Both the position numbers and the translations under genes were made by a program. A stretch of 64,000 nucleotides of DNA from Castor canadensis (Eukaryota > Chordata > Mammalia > Rodentia > Castoridae), in contig NC_133389.1 of NCBI RefSeq assembly GCF_047511655.1, positions 154,147,973-154,211,972 of the forward strand, given 5' to 3'. Shown here in pieces: positions 44,930-56,431 of the stretch. The number at the start of each line of letters is the position of its first letter. Positions within the stretch are counted from its first letter, which is position 1. The notes below the pieces were generated by a model, which was given only the letters and a program-made list of their open reading frames with translations, was not told the origin of the DNA and ran no database searches.

Positions 44930-45077
44930 AAGTTCAATCCCAAACATTGTAAAGAAATAGCAAAAAACCAAACAAACCCAGAGTGGTCTTTCTCCAGGTC
45001 TTGCAGTACTTAGATTCAGACTGAACAATGGTATAAGCAAGATTCTCAATAAATCTCCATTTTCTCCTCTGATTTTC

Positions 45078-46002
45078 TACACTGCAAATTTTATTTTATT
45101 TATTTATTTTTTATTATTCATATGTGCATACAAGGCTTGGGTCATTTTTCCTCCCTGCCCCACCCCCTCCCTTACCACCCACTCCGCTCCCTCCCTCTCC
45201 CCCCACCCCCTCAATACCCAGCAGAAACTATTTTGCCCTTATTTCTAATTTTGTTGTAGAGAGAGTATAAGCAATAATAGGAAGGAACAAGGGTTTTTGC
45301 TAGTTGAGATAAGGATAGCTATACAGGGAGTTGACTCATTAATTTCCTGTGCATGTGTGTTACCTTCTAGGTTAATTCTTCTTGATCTAACCTTTTCTCT
45401 AGTTCCTGGTCCCCTTTTCCTATTGGCCTCAGTTGCTTTTAAGGTATCTGCTTTAGTTTCTCTGCATTAAGGGCAACAAATGCTAGCTAATTTTTTAGGT
45501 GTCTTACCTATCCTCACCCCTCCCTTGTGTGCTCTCGCTTTTATCATGTGCTCAAAGTCCAATCCCATTGTTGTGTTTGCCCTTGATCTAATGTCCACAT
45601 AGGAGGGAGAACATACGATTTTTGGTCTTTTGGGCCAGGCTAACCTCACTCAGAATGATGTTCTCCAATTCCATCCATTTACCAGCGAATGATAACATTT
45701 CGTTCTTCATGGCTGCATAAAATTCCATTGTGTATAGATACCACATTTTCTTAATCCATTCGTCAGTAGTGGGGCATCTTGGCTGTTTCCATAACTTGGC
45801 TATTGTGAATAGTGCTGCAATAAACATGGGTGTGCAGGTGCCTCTGGAGTAACCTGTGTCACAGTCTTTTGGGTATATCCCCAAGAGTGGTATTGCTGGA
45901 TCAAATGGTAGATCAATGTCTAGCTTTTTAAGTAGCCTCCAAATTTTTTTCCAGAGTGGTTGTATTAGTTTACATTCCCACCAACATACACTGCAAATTT
46001 TA
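45078..46002 (-). mobile_element. Young 5'-truncated L1 insertion with 16-bp target duplication
   Basis: About 0.9 kb of L1 in minus orientation, flanked by tacactgcaaatttta at 45078-45093 and 45987-46002. It holds the A-rich tail (45094-45118), the polypyrimidine 3' UTR segment, unique 3' UTR, and the C-terminal end of ORF2 upstream of it. The 42.2 kb insertion is a shorter copy of the same family. Confidence 0.92.
45588..45986 (-). pseudogene. L1 ORF2p C-terminal fragment
   Basis: The minus-strand frame 45884-45588 encodes the C-terminal segment of LINE-1 ORF2 (MFIAALFTIAKLWKQPRCP, then WIKKMWYLYTMEFYAAMK), ending at a stop before the 3' UTR. Upstream to 45986 the sequence still aligns with ORF2 but is 5' truncated by the insertion. 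It lacks endonuclease and reverse transcriptase, so it cannot act. The reading frame is well kept, fitting a recent insertion. Confidence 0.88.
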
Positions 46003-46049
46003 GCTACACAGACTTCTCAGTTCCAGGAGACCACTGTACTCAGCCTTGG

Positions 46050-46368
46050 ATCCCTCCCTTTGCACCATGACCAGAGACTCTCTTCAGGCAGCCAGCTGAG
46101 CCAATGTTACCTCATGGGAGCCAGAGCACACAGAGACAGAGACAGAGAGAGAGGGGCAGAGAGAGATATTGAGATCTACCCTTCAAAGACACCCAGTGAC
46201 CTACTTCCTCCAACTAGGCCCCACCTCCTAATAGCCCATTCAGAATGAATAATCCGTTGATGAAACTAATACCCTCATGATCTAATCATCTCTCAAGGCA
46301 CCACGAGCTGGGGACCAAGCCTTTAACACACGAGTCTTTGGGAAACATTCTGGATCCAAATCATAACA
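46050..46368 (-). mobile_element. MaLR-like LTR remnant
   Basis: 'cctacttcctccaactaggc', 'cccacctcctaatagccca', 'gagctggggaccaagccttt', 'ggatccaaatcataaca' parallel the block at 23112-23420. A GA/CAGA-rich run lies at 46131-46166. Confidence 0.55.
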
Positions 46369-47209
46369 CTAAGGTTAAATCAAAAGAGTTTTTTATAAGG
46401 AAAATTTCTTAATAACAATCATAAGTTGTCTGTATAAAGATTCCAAGTACACCCAAGTTCTCTGTCCGGGTAATTGCCTAGACTGTTAGCAGCGGAGAAT
46501 TGAGCAGTCTCCTTTCTGACCCTGGTGGGAATAGAGCCATGGGGTGTGTGTGTTGTGACTTCTGGTTACAAATGTTCTCCCTATGCGTGGGATATGCACA
46601 GACATGCAATGAGCTGATGGTGCACATGCATTGTATTGGAAGAGACTTTGCTCCTGGCTAAACAGAAAGGCACATTGTTGAGACAAATCCCAACTCACTT
46701 GGCTTCTCTGTGAGAAATGTTTTATGTTCCACAGATTTGTATGCTATCCAGGCATAGTGCTATAAGTCCAGGCAGGGCTGGGTGGAGACAATGGACTTGA
46801 GGACTGTTCCATCTTTTTTTTTTTTTTCCACTTTATAAGGTTCTTTTGAGACAAGCCAGGACAAGATTTCAAACAGACTAGATGGGACAAGAAGATGCTT
46901 GTGAGCAGAAGTAGGTTTAAAGTGTCCTAAATCTGTTTGGCTAATTGTATCTTATTTACTAGACTGGTAATATGTGCACATTTAGACTGTGTCTATATAG
47001 GATCAAAACAACTGTAAGTTCTTTCAAAAATCAGATATTCAGCTTTTCCTTTCATGACCAACCAACATCAAGGAATTGGTTTGGCTGGCTTCTATTTTTG
47101 TTTTAATCATCTGGAGGAAATCATTTCATTTATCTAAGGAAGTTTCCAGTTTGAAATATATCCAATTTGCAGTTGTATTGCATCTTAAGTGTAGGTGCGT
47201 GCGTGCGTG

Positions 47210-47242
<33 letters not shown>

Positions 47243-47643
47243 CTTTGTTCATCTCTTCTTTTTGTCTCCTAATATGGCAGAAGCTAAATAATACCAGTAT
47301 ACTGGGGGCTTCACTTGTAATTTTTTAATGCTATTACTTAGCTCTCAGAATGCTGGTGTAAGATGCTCCATTGTGGAATTGCCATGAAACAGTGGTGCTG
47401 AGATTCAGACAAGAATTTGAAGAAATCTGGATTGCACAAGCACTGTGGTGGGAGAGGTCTCTTAGAAGCCTGTTGGGCTGGAGGCTCCATGCTGGTCTTG
47501 TGAGTTCTGGAGTGAGCAAGTCATTTGAGAATGATTTTAGAGTAAGAGACATTGAAGAGAGTTTACACCTAGGTGTTAGATAATTAGGCAAAGAGAATTT
47601 AACTCAGGAAAACTCAATGGAATAAATGAGTTGTTTGCTAAGT
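46369..47643. other. Mostly non-coding unique sequence with a microsatellite
   Basis: No gene or named repeat seen apart from a poly-T at 46813-46827 and the GTGC/AC repeat at 47195-47240. Confidence 0.3.
47195..47240. repeat. (GTGC)n then (AC)15 microsatellite
   Basis: gtgcgtgcgtgcgtga followed by a perfect AC run of about 30 bp (47211-47240). Confidence 0.95.
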
Positions 47644-47992
47644 GACTTTTTGATTTTTTGAAGTCCTGGATGTTGAACTCAGGGGCTCGTGCTAGCTAGG
47701 CAGGCACTGTACCACTTGAGCCCCACACCCCAATCTTTTTTGCATTAGTTATATTTTGGATAGGATCTTGTGATATCTTTTTTTTTTTGCCCAGGTCCAG
47801 CCTGGGTCTGAGATCCTCCTACCTTTGCCTCCTGCATAATTGGAATTACAGGCATGAACCACCATTGCCTGGCTTATTTGTTGAGATGGACTCTTGCTAA
47901 CTTTTTCCCTAGGTTTGTCTTAAACCACCATCAATCATCTTGATCCCTATCTCCTAAGTAGCTGGGACTAAAAGCATGAGCTAATCTCAGAT
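47644..47992 (-). mobile_element. Composite SINE with two B1 monomers and a tRNA-like unit (minus)
   Basis: Reverse tRNA-like unit ('tgaactcaggggctcgtgct', 'tgtaccacttgagcccc'), reverse B1 ('gataggatcttgtgatat', 'ttggaattacaggcatgaac'), and a second reverse B1 ('ttgagatggactcttgctaa', 'tagctgggactaaaagcatg'). Confidence 0.82.
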
Positions 47993-48304
47993 AATGTTCT
48001 AAGACAATTTTGACCTGGGAACAGGAAATCCAGGTAGAACAGGCACTACTTTGTAAATGGATACAAAAGAACTACAAAAGATGATCCAGTCTTACACTTG
48101 GAAATGTAACTGAAAAATAAATATAAAAATCGAAGCCATTTGTTTGCTAGTGGCTTCAACGCCATTACTATATCCAGCAAATGAATTATTTAAAAAATTA
48201 TTATTTATGCGTAAAGTACCTGTGAGGCAGTCAGAGCTCAGTAGAAGACAAAACAGACATAAGTCCTACCCTTCATGGAGCTTCAAACATTAGGAGAAGA
48301 CAAA

Positions 48305-48585
48305 TATAGTAGGTTTCATTATAGTTGCCCAAATATGCCTTCATCCTGATCCCCAGAACCTCTTTGAGGATGAGATTAAAGTCCCTTTAGTGGAAATTAT
48401 CATGGATTATACAGGTGATAGATGTGACACTAAAGCAGAAGTTGGAGAAGAGAAATGCTTAACTGCTAGATTTAAGATGGTTGACTGGGCCATGAGCCTT
48501 GGAACGTAAGATACTTTAGTAGCTCGAAAAGATAAGAAGACAGTTAATCCTTTCTAAGCCTCCAGAGGGAGTGCAGCCATGAATG
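48305..48585 (+). mobile_element. MLT1-like MaLR LTR fragment
   Basis: 'cctgatccccagaacctctt', 'tgagattaaagtccctttag', 'atcatggattatacagg', 'cctccagagggagtgcagcc' follow MLT1-type LTR order on the plus strand. Confidence 0.55.
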
Positions 48586-48694
48586 AGAATGCAGCTGCAG
48601 CAGGAACTTCAGGAATTAACAAATTCTTTTCTCTGCCTCACCTCTGCATATATCTCTGTCTCTCTGTCTGTCATTGTCTCTGTCTGTCATTCTG

Positions 48695-48815
48695 TCTCTC
48701 TCTTTGAGATAGAGTTTTGCTATGTAGCCCAGACTGGACTTGGACTTGAGATCCTCTTGCCTCAGCCTTCTAAATCCTGGAATTCTAAGTGTATGCCACC
48801 ATCCCTGCCTTATAA
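48695..48815 (-). mobile_element. B1-like SINE (minus), preceded by TCTG-rich run
   Basis: 'gagatagagttttgctatgt', 'agcccagactggacttgga', 'ctcagccttctaaatcctgg', 'gccaccatccctgcc' define the B1. The TCTCTGTCTGTC-rich run 48652-48702 is at its A-tail side. Confidence 0.8.
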
Positions 48816-49371
48816 CTTCCTTTTTTGGGTAAATAAGTATCTGTAAATACTTAAATGAAAATATAAGACAGGTTAAAAGAAATTAGGTTATATCCACATT
48901 GTAATTATTGTTGAACATCTTAATTTAAATATAATTTAATTTAAATTTTAAACTACATATATCTTTTTATTGTGACTAAAACCATATAACATTAAATTTT
49001 TCATCTGAACCATGTTAAGTGTACAATTCAAGTGTTAAGGATAGAAGGAACACATTCTTTTGTGGATTACAGAGATGTTAGACTTCATCTAAAAGGGATG
49101 AACTCTAATAAATGGATGCCTAAAAACATTCTCTGTGCTTTTAGGAGATCATGGTGGCTACTGTGTGGGGAATGGATTTGAGGAAGGAAGAACATATAAG
49201 AAGATGCCAGATGAAGACTGGTGCATTCATCACAGTAAGAGATGATTATAGAAGCTTAGACGAAGACTGTGAGAAGGAGATGGAAGGAAGCAGCCATTTT
49301 GGAGGTAGAATCCACAGGACCTAGTGACTGACTGGTTGAATCAATGATTTTTTTAAAATTGCTGATTAGGG
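48816..49371. other. No recognisable feature
   Basis: AT-rich non-coding sequence, part of it ('tgtgactaaaaccatataac', 'aaatttttcatctgaaccat') probably decayed LINE or LTR. Confidence 0.3.
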
Positions 49372-49430
49372 GGCTGGGAGTGCACTTGGTGGTAGAGCAC
49401 TTGGGTTTGCTCTCCAGCACCAAAAATTAT
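49372..49430 (+). mobile_element. tRNA-derived (ID-like) SINE, internally deleted
   Basis: 'gggctgggagtgcacttggt', 'ggtagagcacttgggtttgc', 'tctccagcaccaaaaatt': both boxes are present, with the middle shortened. Confidence 0.65.
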
Positions 49431-49705
49431 GATACATAACTGTATCATAATATATTTATCCATTCTCCTGGTGATGAGCATTTAATATTTATTCAATATT
49501 GGGGCTATCATGAATAGCTTTGCTACCAATATTCCTATACCACCCTTATTAGGAACACATATAAGCAATTTTGTTTCTCTTGGATAAATACCTAGGAGTG
49601 AAACTGCTGGACCATAGCAGAGGTATATATTTAACTTTTTATGAAACTGCTACAGTGTTTTGCAAAATGATTATACCATTCCACACTGCCCTTGGTGATG
49701 CACTG
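49431..49705 (-). mobile_element. L1M 3' fragment
   Basis: 'ttatccattctcctggtgat', 'ggataaatacctaggagtga', 'aactgctggaccatagcaga', 'ttttgcaaaatgattatacc' are L1M ORF2 end read on the minus strand. Confidence 0.7.
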
Positions 49706-50714
49706 GACTGTGAGGTTGGCAAGAAAGTCAAGCGTGTTCCCTCAAACCAAAGACCAAGAGGGCAATTTCTTTAAACAGCTCCCCGGGCTTTGTTTGCAGA
49801 GAGAGACAAAGAGGTAAAGCTAAGACTATAGTCCTATCATCACATTTCCTGGGAGTTAGAATCTCTTGGTTCCTTGGGTAGAGGATGTAAGAACCCACAG
49901 GAAAAAAAGTCTCCTAAGTTGTCACTGAATCATTTTAAGGCATGTTTACTTGTAGACTTGTACAGACCATATTTAGTCAAACCAAGTAATAAGTTATGGT
50001 CAGAGACTCCAATTTCAGAAGCAACTTGCTCTTTGACTATTTCAAATAAGGAAGCTGAGGCTTTAGACTGTTAGCTGATGCTCATTCTTTTCCCTAGTAT
50101 ATAGAGAAGTCATCTTAAACCACATGGTGATATATTCTGTAGGCCAACTCTCTCCTTCAGATCTGCCCCATTGTTATTTTAGCCTCCAAATTTGCAAGTT
50201 TGGACAAAGACTTTGCTTCCTCATTACTCATCACTCACTGAACAGAATCTGTTCTGTAAATTATCCCTCAAATCCTCCCGCCAAAAGAAAAAGTATTCTA
50301 TCTAGGAGTGGCATACCAAGTAAGATGTGGAGTTAAAGGATGTGCCAACCAGAGGGACTCTGGGACAAAAAGGCTTAAACCAGGACTCTCTCAAACAAAC
50401 TGAGATGTATAACCACTGGTTTGGGACACTAAGTTGATCTATATAGTAAAACAATGAAGGAAAGACTGTGGATAGCAAACCACTACAAAAAGAGCTAAAT
50501 ATATAAAACCCAAAGCTCAAGTTGACTAGGATTTTCCAGGAGTTTTAAGGAATTTACATGAGAATGACGATTTTGAACAGCTTTGATTAAGAAAATTGGA
50601 AAGGTGAAGAAAGGAGGTGTTTAAAAACACATTGGTGGACTAGAAATGGATTTCTCTTTGGTTGATTAATCTCTTTTCTAGGAAGTAAGAGCTCTTTGTA
50701 TTTAGGAAAAGACA
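49706..50714. other. No recognisable feature
   Basis: About 1 kb of non-coding sequence with short, domain-free frames. Confidence 0.3.
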
Positions 50715-51158
50715 GATAGTGGGTTCAATGGTGGCTCCCTCCAAAAGGTTTACCCACCTGGAACCTATGATATGACTTTATTTTCAAAAGAGCTCTTTGT
50801 GGATGTAATTAAATGAAGGTATCAAGATGACATCATCCTGGATTGTGTAGGTGGACCCTAAATCCAATGACCAATGTCTTTGTAAGAGAAAAGCAGGAAA
50901 GGAGGAGAAGGCCATGTAAAGACAGAGGCAGAGGTTTGAGTTCTGGAGTCACATGTTAAGGAAAGCCTGGGGCCACCAGAAGCTGGAAGAAGCAAAGAAT
51001 CTCTTGTGTAGAGTCTTTGAGGGAATGAGGTCTAGCCAACATCTTAATTTCAGACTTTTGGCCTCCATAATGGTGACAGAATTAATTTCTGTTGTTTTGA
51101 AGCTACCCATTTTGAAGTAATTTATTATTCAGCCCAGGAAACTAATGTAGAGTAGAAG
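50715..51158 (+). mobile_element. MLT1-like MaLR LTR, near full length
   Basis: 'tggtggctccctccaaaagg', 'tggaacctatgatatgact', 'gcagaggtttgagttctgga', 'ccaccagaagctggaagaag', 'tttctgttgttttgaagc' and the end 'caggaaactaatgtag' give complete MLT1 order. Confidence 0.75.
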
Positions 51159-52954
51159 GTAGATAGAGCAGATAAATATAAAGTTATGTTAAGCGGGTTG
51201 AGTGCGGGGCCAGGGGAGCCAAGGAATATACAGATGGGAAAAGAGGGAACTGGTAATGCCACCTAAGTCCAGGCAGAGTAAAATTCAAGGGCAGAGGAAG
51301 GAATGGCAAACATTACCTAGGGGCCAGCTCCTCTTGCAGGGCCATTGCTGAGGAATCCCTAGGACAGCTTTCCCATGCTGGTTCACATTATTTACCCAGT
51401 TTGAAAATAAGATCCAATTGGAGATTGGAAAGAAACTGCTTCTCTGTATCTCTTTTGCAAGTTCCATAAACGCATGCAACTTCTTCATTTAGTTCAGGCT
51501 CATTATCAGTTGAGCAAGCCATACAATTCAGTTTTTTAATCATTTTCCTCATTCTTGTTCTGTTTTAGTTGTCTCATATTTCTTCACTTCTGTCAACCAG
51601 TTTCTTGGTTTTACATTTTTCTTGTCATTTGCCTTGGAAAAACAAAACTAAGCAGCATAATTAGTATGGCTTATATGAAAGATGTGACTTCTAGAGGGAA
51701 AAAGTTGCTATTAATTGCTGATTCACATTGTAAACATCTTTGAATCTTTTGAGCGTACTGAATTTCTGGTCCCCTCAGGGACCTTCATGGCATCCATTGG
51801 AGCGCTGACTGTCAAGAAATGGTGACTCAACTGTGACCATGGCTGAGATATCCAGTTTCAGGGCTTGTATGACAAGGACAAGGACAACATCACAGCAAAG
51901 CTTTTGTTGTACAGAGAAGCCCACTGAGCTAATGCTCCATATTATCTGTACAGGTATCTATACTTACAGTTTTCAAATCCTTTAAAAAGGAGGGTATTTA
52001 ACTCTGAAATGAAACAGCAACTCTATTTAAAACATAATCTCTTTAATCCAGTAGCTTGATGTTTGAGCATGATTTTCTTCTGTTGAGTCCAAGGAGAAAA
52101 AGCTCCTGTACTTGGTTCTTAAACTCTACCCCATGGATTCAGGATTTGAAATTGCTAAATTTGGCTCAAGTTTAAAATGGGATGTGATACAAAGGGAATG
52201 GGTAAGATCCCAAGTTTTAGATTAAAATAATCTGTACTAACAAGTACAAAATCTTTGCAGCTCTGTGAGTTGGTGTATCTGGTAATAAAGATGTTTTAAG
52301 GCTCATTTGAGAAAGCATGATATGTACAATCCAGGCACACAGTAACTGCTCATTAAACACATGATTTCTCTTTAACAAAACCAGCTGTGTTTCTACACAG
52401 TATGGAATGGAAATTTACTTTATTTTCTCCTATTAAAGTCATTCATAAATTTGTTGGTTTAAGCAGAAAATTAAGGTGAGGTCACAGGATTTCTTTCTAG
52501 GGTCTTCACCTGCAACCCTCTGGGAGGCACGTGCCCATTGTGCCAACACTGGGCAGTGGGGCTCTTGGCTAAGTTTCCCAAGTGTGGTCTGCAATTTCCA
52601 GTTTCTGCCATGTATAGCCAACCTTATGTGAGCTCCTCTCCCCCTGCCCCTGGTGCAGGTCCAAGACCCGCCCAGGACCTGAAACAGCCAAGCCTCCCAA
52701 CACTGGACTAGAACACCTCAATCTTGAGAAACACCTTTGGACAACAAAGCTCCCTAGCTTCCAGAGCCTGGACTTTGGGAAATGAGTGCTTCTTAATTCT
52801 CTGGACCCAGGGAAGTTTAGTCACGGGATACAAATCCCTGGCCACCCTTCCAAGACACAGAAGAGAAAATACCTACTGTTCTTTCTCAGAGGCCTACAAC
52901 AGAGAAAAAGCAACTTGATTAGTGTTTTGTTGAGCCACATTTGCATTCCAGTCT
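51159..52954. other. Mostly unique non-coding sequence
   Basis: About 1.8 kb without a recognisable gene or repeat. Confidence 0.3.
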
Positions 52955-53490
52955 TTAGTGGAGAGGCAGCATTGCAAAGTACTTAGGAACTCGGACGAGA
53001 AAGTCACACATTGTGGGTTCAAGTCCCAATCCATCACTTACTAGAAATCTGTTCCTACAGTTTATGTTGCCAGATAAAATAGAGGATGCCCACTCATATT
53101 TGTATTTTATATAAATAAAGAATTTTTATTAAAAGAAGGTTCCATATACTGCATAAAATATTTGGTTTGTTAACAAATATTTGTGAGCAGATGATGTATG
53201 GGACACATGTTTACTAAACAACTACCAATTTGCTGTTCTGAAATTCATCTTCAAATGGACATTATTTTTATTTGCTAAACCTGGCGACTCTATCTTGTAC
53301 AAAACCCTTAATCCTTCTGGACCTCAGCTTCCTTGTTTGCAGAATAGAGATTAAAAATAGTATTGAATTTTGAATATTTCTCTGGCAGAATTGCTATGAA
53401 GATCCAATGAATTACTATTTGTAAAGTGCTTAGAACAGGACTTGGCAGACAATAAGCACTAGTAAATGATGGTTTAACTAAAAGAACAAT
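52955..53490 (+). mobile_element. MIR split by a TIR element
   Basis: The 5' half of MIR (52965-53050: 'gtgggttcaagtcccaatcc', 'atcacttactag') and its 3' half (53292-53490: 'tggacctcagcttccttgtt', 'tgtaaagtgcttagaacagg') are in the same orientation and in consensus order. They are separated by about 230 bp of another element. Confidence 0.75.
53062..53291. mobile_element. Palindromic TIR-type DNA transposon remnant inside the MIR
   Basis: Left end 'gttgccagataaaatagagg' and the reverse complement of the right end (gtcgccaggtttagcaaata) are diverged inverted repeats. The AT-rich inner sequence is quasi-palindromic, as in non-autonomous DNA elements. Confidence 0.55.
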
Positions 53491-53551
53491 CCAACCAATC
53501 ATGTTTTCAAGTTGTCTGTACATGCTTTACATTAACAACTGTGTTACCTTT

Positions 53552-53642
53552 TTTTTTTTTCTGGTGGTGGTACTGGGGGTTGAACTCAGGGCTTCACACT
53601 TACTAGGCAGGCACTCTACTGTTTGAGCCATTCTGCCAATTC
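53552..53642 (-). mobile_element. tRNA-derived (ID-like) SINE (minus)
   Basis: T-run (A-tail), then 'ggtactgggggttgaactca', 'gggcttcacacttactaggc', 'ctctactgtttgagccattc'. Confidence 0.8.
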
Positions 53643-54145
53643 AACAACTGTACTATCTTGTTTTATAAAAGCACACAATTCATACCCACTGAGCAAGGCT
53701 AGAGGTTGGGTTCTCTCCCATTGTCATGATTTTAACTATCTTCCTGGCTCTCACTCCCCTCAGTAGCCTCCAATGTATCTTCCATTGTTCACACAGTAGT
53801 TTCTACTGTTACTTTAGGAAATTACTCACACCCATCCCCAGTCCTGTTCCTCCTATTACCCAAATGTCAGTGCAGAATAGTTTCCTCAGCAGGGTTAGAT
53901 AAAATGGGAATGGCGAGGTAGCCCGAGTTACATTCTTCCTCCCTCTCATCACCTCTGATGCCCCTCCCTTCGTCCCTCAGATAAATCTCAGGTCCAGTCC
54001 CCATACCTCACTCCTCTAACTATTCATGTCATTCCCCAAACAAATACAGTACACAAGAAGCTAGTGCTGGACCAAATGACTATAGGATCAATGCCTTTTC
54101 CTTCTTGCATAGGGTCTTAGAAATGGGGGAGGGGTGAAGTTGGGT
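53643..54145. other. No recognisable feature
   Basis: Non-coding sequence of about 500 bp. Confidence 0.3.
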
Positions 54146-54418
54146 AATCATAAGCGTACTTACAAAAAGGAAGCAGGAATGTCAGAGAAGAAGATGTAAC
54201 CATGGAAGCAGAGCTTAGAGCAAAGGAAGGAAGGAGCTATGAGTCAAGGTAATGCAGGCAGCCTCTACAATCTGGAAATGCAAAAGCAGACTCTCTCCTA
54301 GAGCCTCCAGAAGGAACACATCCCTGCAGACCCGTTTTGGGTCTATGAAATAAACTGGTGTTATTTTTACCCACTAACATTTGCTAATTTGTTGCAGCAG
54401 CGATAGGAAATTAATGCA
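54146..54418 (+). mobile_element. MLT1-like MaLR LTR 3' part
   Basis: 'ggaagcagagcttagagcaa', 'tagagcctccagaaggaaca', 'taacatttgctaatttgttg', 'gcagcagcgataggaaatta' are the 3' half of an MLT-type LTR. Confidence 0.65.
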
Positions 54419-54451
54419 ATGATGATGATGTTGATGCTGCTGCTGATGATC
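54418..54451. repeat. (GAT)n/(GCT)n run
   Basis: atgatgatgatgttgatgctgctgctgat-type repeat at the end of the LTR. Confidence 0.8.
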
Positions 54452-55115
54452 TTAAAGCCGGCAGTTCCCACACACAATCAAGACATCGTGTTCCCCAACC
54501 CCAGGGAAATCTATCAGGTAGGGGCTTGATGAAGACTAAGCAGCTCCGTGCATCTGATTTAATCTCACTGTCACAGTTGTTTCTCTTTAGCTTTTTAAGC
54601 CACTTGTTCAAACATCAAAACAATGCTAACTACTTTGCATTTATATTTTATGACTTATTTTTGGGCATCTTCATCAATATTTTATCATCAATTCATGTGT
54701 GCTACTTTAATTATATATTTTGTAAGGGTCTCAGCATGCTTAATTGTGATTTTTTTTTTCATGTAGTGAAGCCATTCTGGAGTTCTTTCCCTGCTTGGGT
54801 TATACTTCCCCACACATGTGTAGCAGACAAGAGGAAGAAGTGTTCAACAATGCACTTTACAGTTTCCATGTGTTTTTGTTAACCTCATTCTGTACTCTCA
54901 CAAATTCTTGTGAGTGGAAAACTAGATTTGTGGAGGTTGAAATTGAATGATGGAAGATAATACGTAGTGGAGCTAGATTTTCACACAGGCCTCTTGATTC
55001 AAAAACCAATACCCCTCAGAGATAACCTTAAATATTTTTAGGAAAAAGTTCATGGATTTATCTCTTTGGAAAATGAAGCTTCTCCTCTCTCCTTCCTTCT
55101 TCCTTCCATTGCTCA
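54452..55115. other. No recognisable feature
   Basis: Non-coding, between the MaLR LTR and the class II provirus remnant. No 3' LTR of that provirus is visible here. A TTCC-rich run lies at about 55085-55105. Confidence 0.35.
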
Positions 55116-55124
55116 TTTAGCATG

Positions 55125-55880
55125 GAAAAACATAAAGTGTTCCAGTTGTCGAGTTACCTTCATGACATCTTCCTGGTATTGTGGCAAGTCTAAGTTTGAA
55201 TCTACCTTGGCCCACTAAACCATGTATTTTTCCATGATCAATATTGCAAATTAAAAAAAAATTTGTATCATATGCTTTTCCAAGGCCAATATTTGTTGCT
55301 TTAGTAGCTATAAGTTCACAGTATCGTTGCTTCACTCTCATGCACCCATAAGATGAGCTTTACCTGTAAAGCTATAGTCACTCTATTGAGGCACCAAATG
55401 TCCTAAGGAATGACCTCCTATGTGCACTGTATCATTAGCAAAGATAGTTATGGGGTGGCTCACCAAATGATAAGATGCACCATTGGCAGGCTGGGCATGA
55501 AAGTCCAGTGTGCATCGCCCTGTACTACACCCACCTGTATTGTAATTATGACCAATGCTGCCAGCAATGTGGCTGTGGGATTCCCAGCCATCCCCAAGTT
55601 ACTGGTTACCATCGTCATCATGTCCATTAGTTTCTTAATAAGACCCCAGGTGGGTGGCTGTGTGTCCCATGTCTGTCTTACTGGCGGCCGTCTCCTTGGC
55701 CGCCCTCTGGTCAGTGGAGGAATCAGCCTCAGCAGTTCCCTGTCCCTGGGCGAGTCTTCCAGTCTCAGCCTCCTCATCTTTGGGACCAGGGGGTCCACGA
55801 GGCTTGGCAAACCACATGGTACCCACACTGGTTGTTCTGCAGGAAAAACAAACTTGCCCTTCACCCCACATAGCCAAACA
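55125..55880 (-). pseudogene. env: Betaretroviral-type env N-terminal remnant
   Basis: After the integrase fragment a frame enters an Arg/Pro-rich segment (RGRPRRRPPVRQ), then PPTWGLIKKL. A hydrophobic signal-peptide-like stretch (LLAALVIITIQVGVVQG) and the start of the surface domain follow, where the frame stops at about 55460. This order (basic leader, PPTW, long signal peptide) is that of HML/betaretrovirus-type Env. Surface sequence decays further towards 55125 with several stops. The transmembrane subunit is absent. Confidence 0.7.
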
Positions 55881-56010
55881 ATGGGCGATGACATGCTTAG
55901 TGGCCTCACAAGCATGTGCAAAGGCATAGATATAATGATTTGTTGAGCCTGTTCTCTAGAAAGGTGAAATTGCCTACACAGGACTGAAGCATTTTGATGG
56001 TACAAAGCAT
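55881..56010 (-). pseudogene. pol: Integrase remnant (N-terminal zinc-finger region, deleted)
   Basis: 'HQNASVLCRQFHLSREQAQQ' is the helix region of the integrase HHCC domain. The two cysteines are not found: the sequence passes directly into HVIAHCLAMWG, a piece of the catalytic core. About 100 residues including the first catalytic Asp region seem deleted, and the remaining core is lost before env. Confidence 0.7.
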
Positions 56011-56013
56011 TAC

Positions 56014-56365
56014 TTAGTTGTGCAGCTTATACGGGTGTGGCAGTTTGTGTGGCAAGCCTAAGGCAGGCCCAGAAACTAGGTTATCTGCCCCAGCATTACC
56101 ATCAATGAGTGGGCCAGGGAGATTAGAATGTGAGCGCAAATGGCTCACAAAACAGGGATAGAGACAGGTTCGCACCAGACTACGCAACTGAAAGAAAAGA
56201 TTAAACAATTCTTCACTACTAATATGGCCGATATAAGCAATTTTAACGTGGTGTAAAACACCTACCACACAGTGACTATCACGGCAGCAATCTTCGGTGT
56301 AGCAGCAGCAGTATCACACCCAGAAGCATCAGTGAAAATTGTCCCTTAGCAATCAGCCTAGCTAC
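56014..56365 (-). pseudogene. pol: RNase H remnant of class II provirus
   Basis: On the minus strand TDASG at about 56326-56346 is the first catalytic-Asp motif of retroviral RNase H. HSNLPGPLIDGNAGAD at about 56090-56140 is the C-terminal motif with the last Asp and the linker to integrase. A stop and frame change lie between them (about 56268). Nothing of the polymerase domain precedes it. Confidence 0.75.
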
Positions 56366-56431
56366 CAGCTCCTGCGCATGTTTCTCAGACAGTATCTCCT
56401 CATCTCAGGCTTCAAGTTCCCCTGTTGTTAG

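Noticed and set aside
45588..45884. 98-codon minus-strand frame as a small host gene
   Set aside because: It is the C-terminus of LINE-1 ORF2 inside an insertion with target duplications.
55410..55946. 178-codon plus-strand open frame
   Set aside because: It is antisense to integrase and env remnants with clear motifs on the minus strand. No domain is seen on the plus strand.
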